A DNA stretch of 24,201 nucleotides, taken from assembly GCA_030620005.1 (NCBI GenBank), contig JAUXAJ010000039.1, forward strand, positions 1 to 24,201, given 5' to 3'. The DNA comes from Promethearchaeota archaeon (GTDB taxonomy: Archaea; Asgardarchaeota; Lokiarchaeia; Sigynarchaeales; SOKP01). Shown one piece after another: positions 23,676-24,201 of this stretch; positions within the stretch are counted from its first letter, which is position 1; each line of letters begins with the position of its first letter. The notes below the pieces were generated by a model. The model was not told the DNA's origin. It saw only the letters and a list, made by a program, of their open reading frames with translations, and did not search any database. The position numbers and the translations under genes are program-made.

Positions 23676-24201
23676 ATAAATTACTTAGAATTCTTTCCAT
23701 ATCCGCAATTTAGGAGTTCTCAAGAAAAGATTATAAAACAAATTGAAGAAAGTGCCAGATCTAGAAAAAATATTCTATTATCTGCTCCGAATGGAACGGG
23801 GAAAACGGTTATTGCTTTAAGTAGTCTTCTTCCATTAGCTTACGAAAATGATTTGAAATTAATATATGTGTGTCGAACGCACTCTCAAAATGCAAGGGTT
23901 ATTAAGGAATTGAGCAAAATCGCCAAAAAAATAGGTGAAAATAATCCCAACTTTAAAATAAAAGGATTATCCATTCGTGGAAGGAATGAAATGTGCTTGC
24001 ACAAGACTCTTTTAGGTCTGAAGCTTAATCCAAAAGAATCAATGTCAGTATGCAGGGACTTGAGGAAAAATAGAAGTTGCTTGCATTTTCTCAATTTATT
24101 AAAGAAAAAGGATGGCTTGGATAGTCCAATATTGATTTCACCAGACATTTTAAATAAACCAATTGACGCGGACGAACTTATTAATCTTTGTAAGGAAAAA
24201 A
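23676..24201 (+). CDS. XPD/Rad3-like DNA helicase, N-terminal part (runs off window)
   Basis: The open frame from just after a TGA at 23673-23675 to the window end reads YLEFFPYPQFRSSQ, then SAPNGTGKTV (Walker A, with N where T is usual), LIYVCRTHSQ (motif Ia), and SIRGRNEMCLH, after which further cysteines appear at the expected positions (VCRDL, RSCLH). These are the markers of the XPD/DinG branch of SF2 helicases, whose four cysteines hold a [4Fe-4S] cluster; they unwind DNA 5'-3' in repair. The frame has no ATG, GTG or TTG ahead of the conserved start. The first codon here is ATA. A GTG at 23666 in another frame would join if one T were removed from 23681-23682, so a start error or frameshift is possible. 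Confidence 0.85.
   Translation, partial: MNYLEFFPYPQFRSSQEKIIKQIEESARSRKNILLSAPNGTGKTVIALSSLLPLAYENDLKLIYVCRTHSQNARVIKELSKIAKKIGENNPNFKIKGLSIRGRNEMCLHKTLLGLKLNPKESMSVCRDLRKNRSCLHFLNLLKKKDGLDSPILISPDILNKPIDADELINLCKEK

Overview
The window reads as AT-rich archaeal chromosome, most likely from an Asgard archaeon of the Lokiarchaeia/Promethearchaeia type. The archaeal markers are methenyl-tetrahydromethanopterin cyclohydrolase, two geranylgeranyl-reductase-family flavoproteins, an archaemetzincin, an archaeal Ogg2 glycosylase, a GAN/RecJ-like DHH nuclease, an FrhB-like F420 protein and an XPD-type helicase. Three items point to Asgard: a leucine-rich-repeat protein with the N-terminal domain I know from Lokiarchaeal LRR proteins, a presenilin-type intramembrane protease, and a 47-codon relic of a Ras/Rab-like small GTPase in a stretch that otherwise looks non-coding. 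No rRNA, tRNA, CRISPR array or intact insertion sequence was seen.

Layout. 1-404: C-terminal end of a beta-CASP metallo-beta-lactamase RNase. 411-1922 (-): DHH-family RecJ-like nuclease, divergent from mch (2173-3174, +). 3257-4778 (-): two unrecognised genes, the smaller with a candidate ATG in the loop of an 11-bp hairpin. 5109-6353 (+): GT4 glycosyltransferase. 6373-7152 (-): archaemetzincin. 7327-8391 (+): presenilin-like protease. 8521-9717 (+): 3-hydroxyacyl-CoA dehydrogenase. 9960-10931 (+): QueG/RdhA-like 2x[4Fe-4S] protein. 11070-12056 (+): multi-pass membrane protein behind a strongly palindromic promoter region. 12251-12475 (+): small winged-helix protein. 12574-15158 (-): two geranylgeranyl-reductase-family flavoproteins, with a perfect 35-bp tandem duplication upstream of the first.

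15.3-18.9 kb is accessory in character. It holds a homopolymer-rich small ORF, a RelE/ParE-fold toxin-like protein carrying a CxxC...CxxC insert, a convergent GPYS-motif protein whose stop overlaps the toxin's stop, a 22-bp perfect palindrome, a decayed-looking coding stretch, and a protein that fuses a KYGPYS N-terminal domain to a PD-(D/E)XK nuclease domain. This is the best candidate for an undescribed defence or toxin-antitoxin system.

18963-20408 (-): LRR protein. 20552-21178 (+): Ogg2, preceded by a 63-bp segment that also occurs at 15.3 kb. 21279-22217 (+): FrhB/FdhB-like protein. 22339-22482 (-): GTPase relic. 22515-23387 (-): membrane protein. 23676-window end (+): XPD-like helicase without an ordinary start codon. 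Genes are mostly single transcription units with AT-rich TATA-like promoters and T-rich ends. The metabolic genes (mch, frhB-like, hydroxyacyl-CoA dehydrogenase) fit an H4MPT/F420 anaerobic metabolism.
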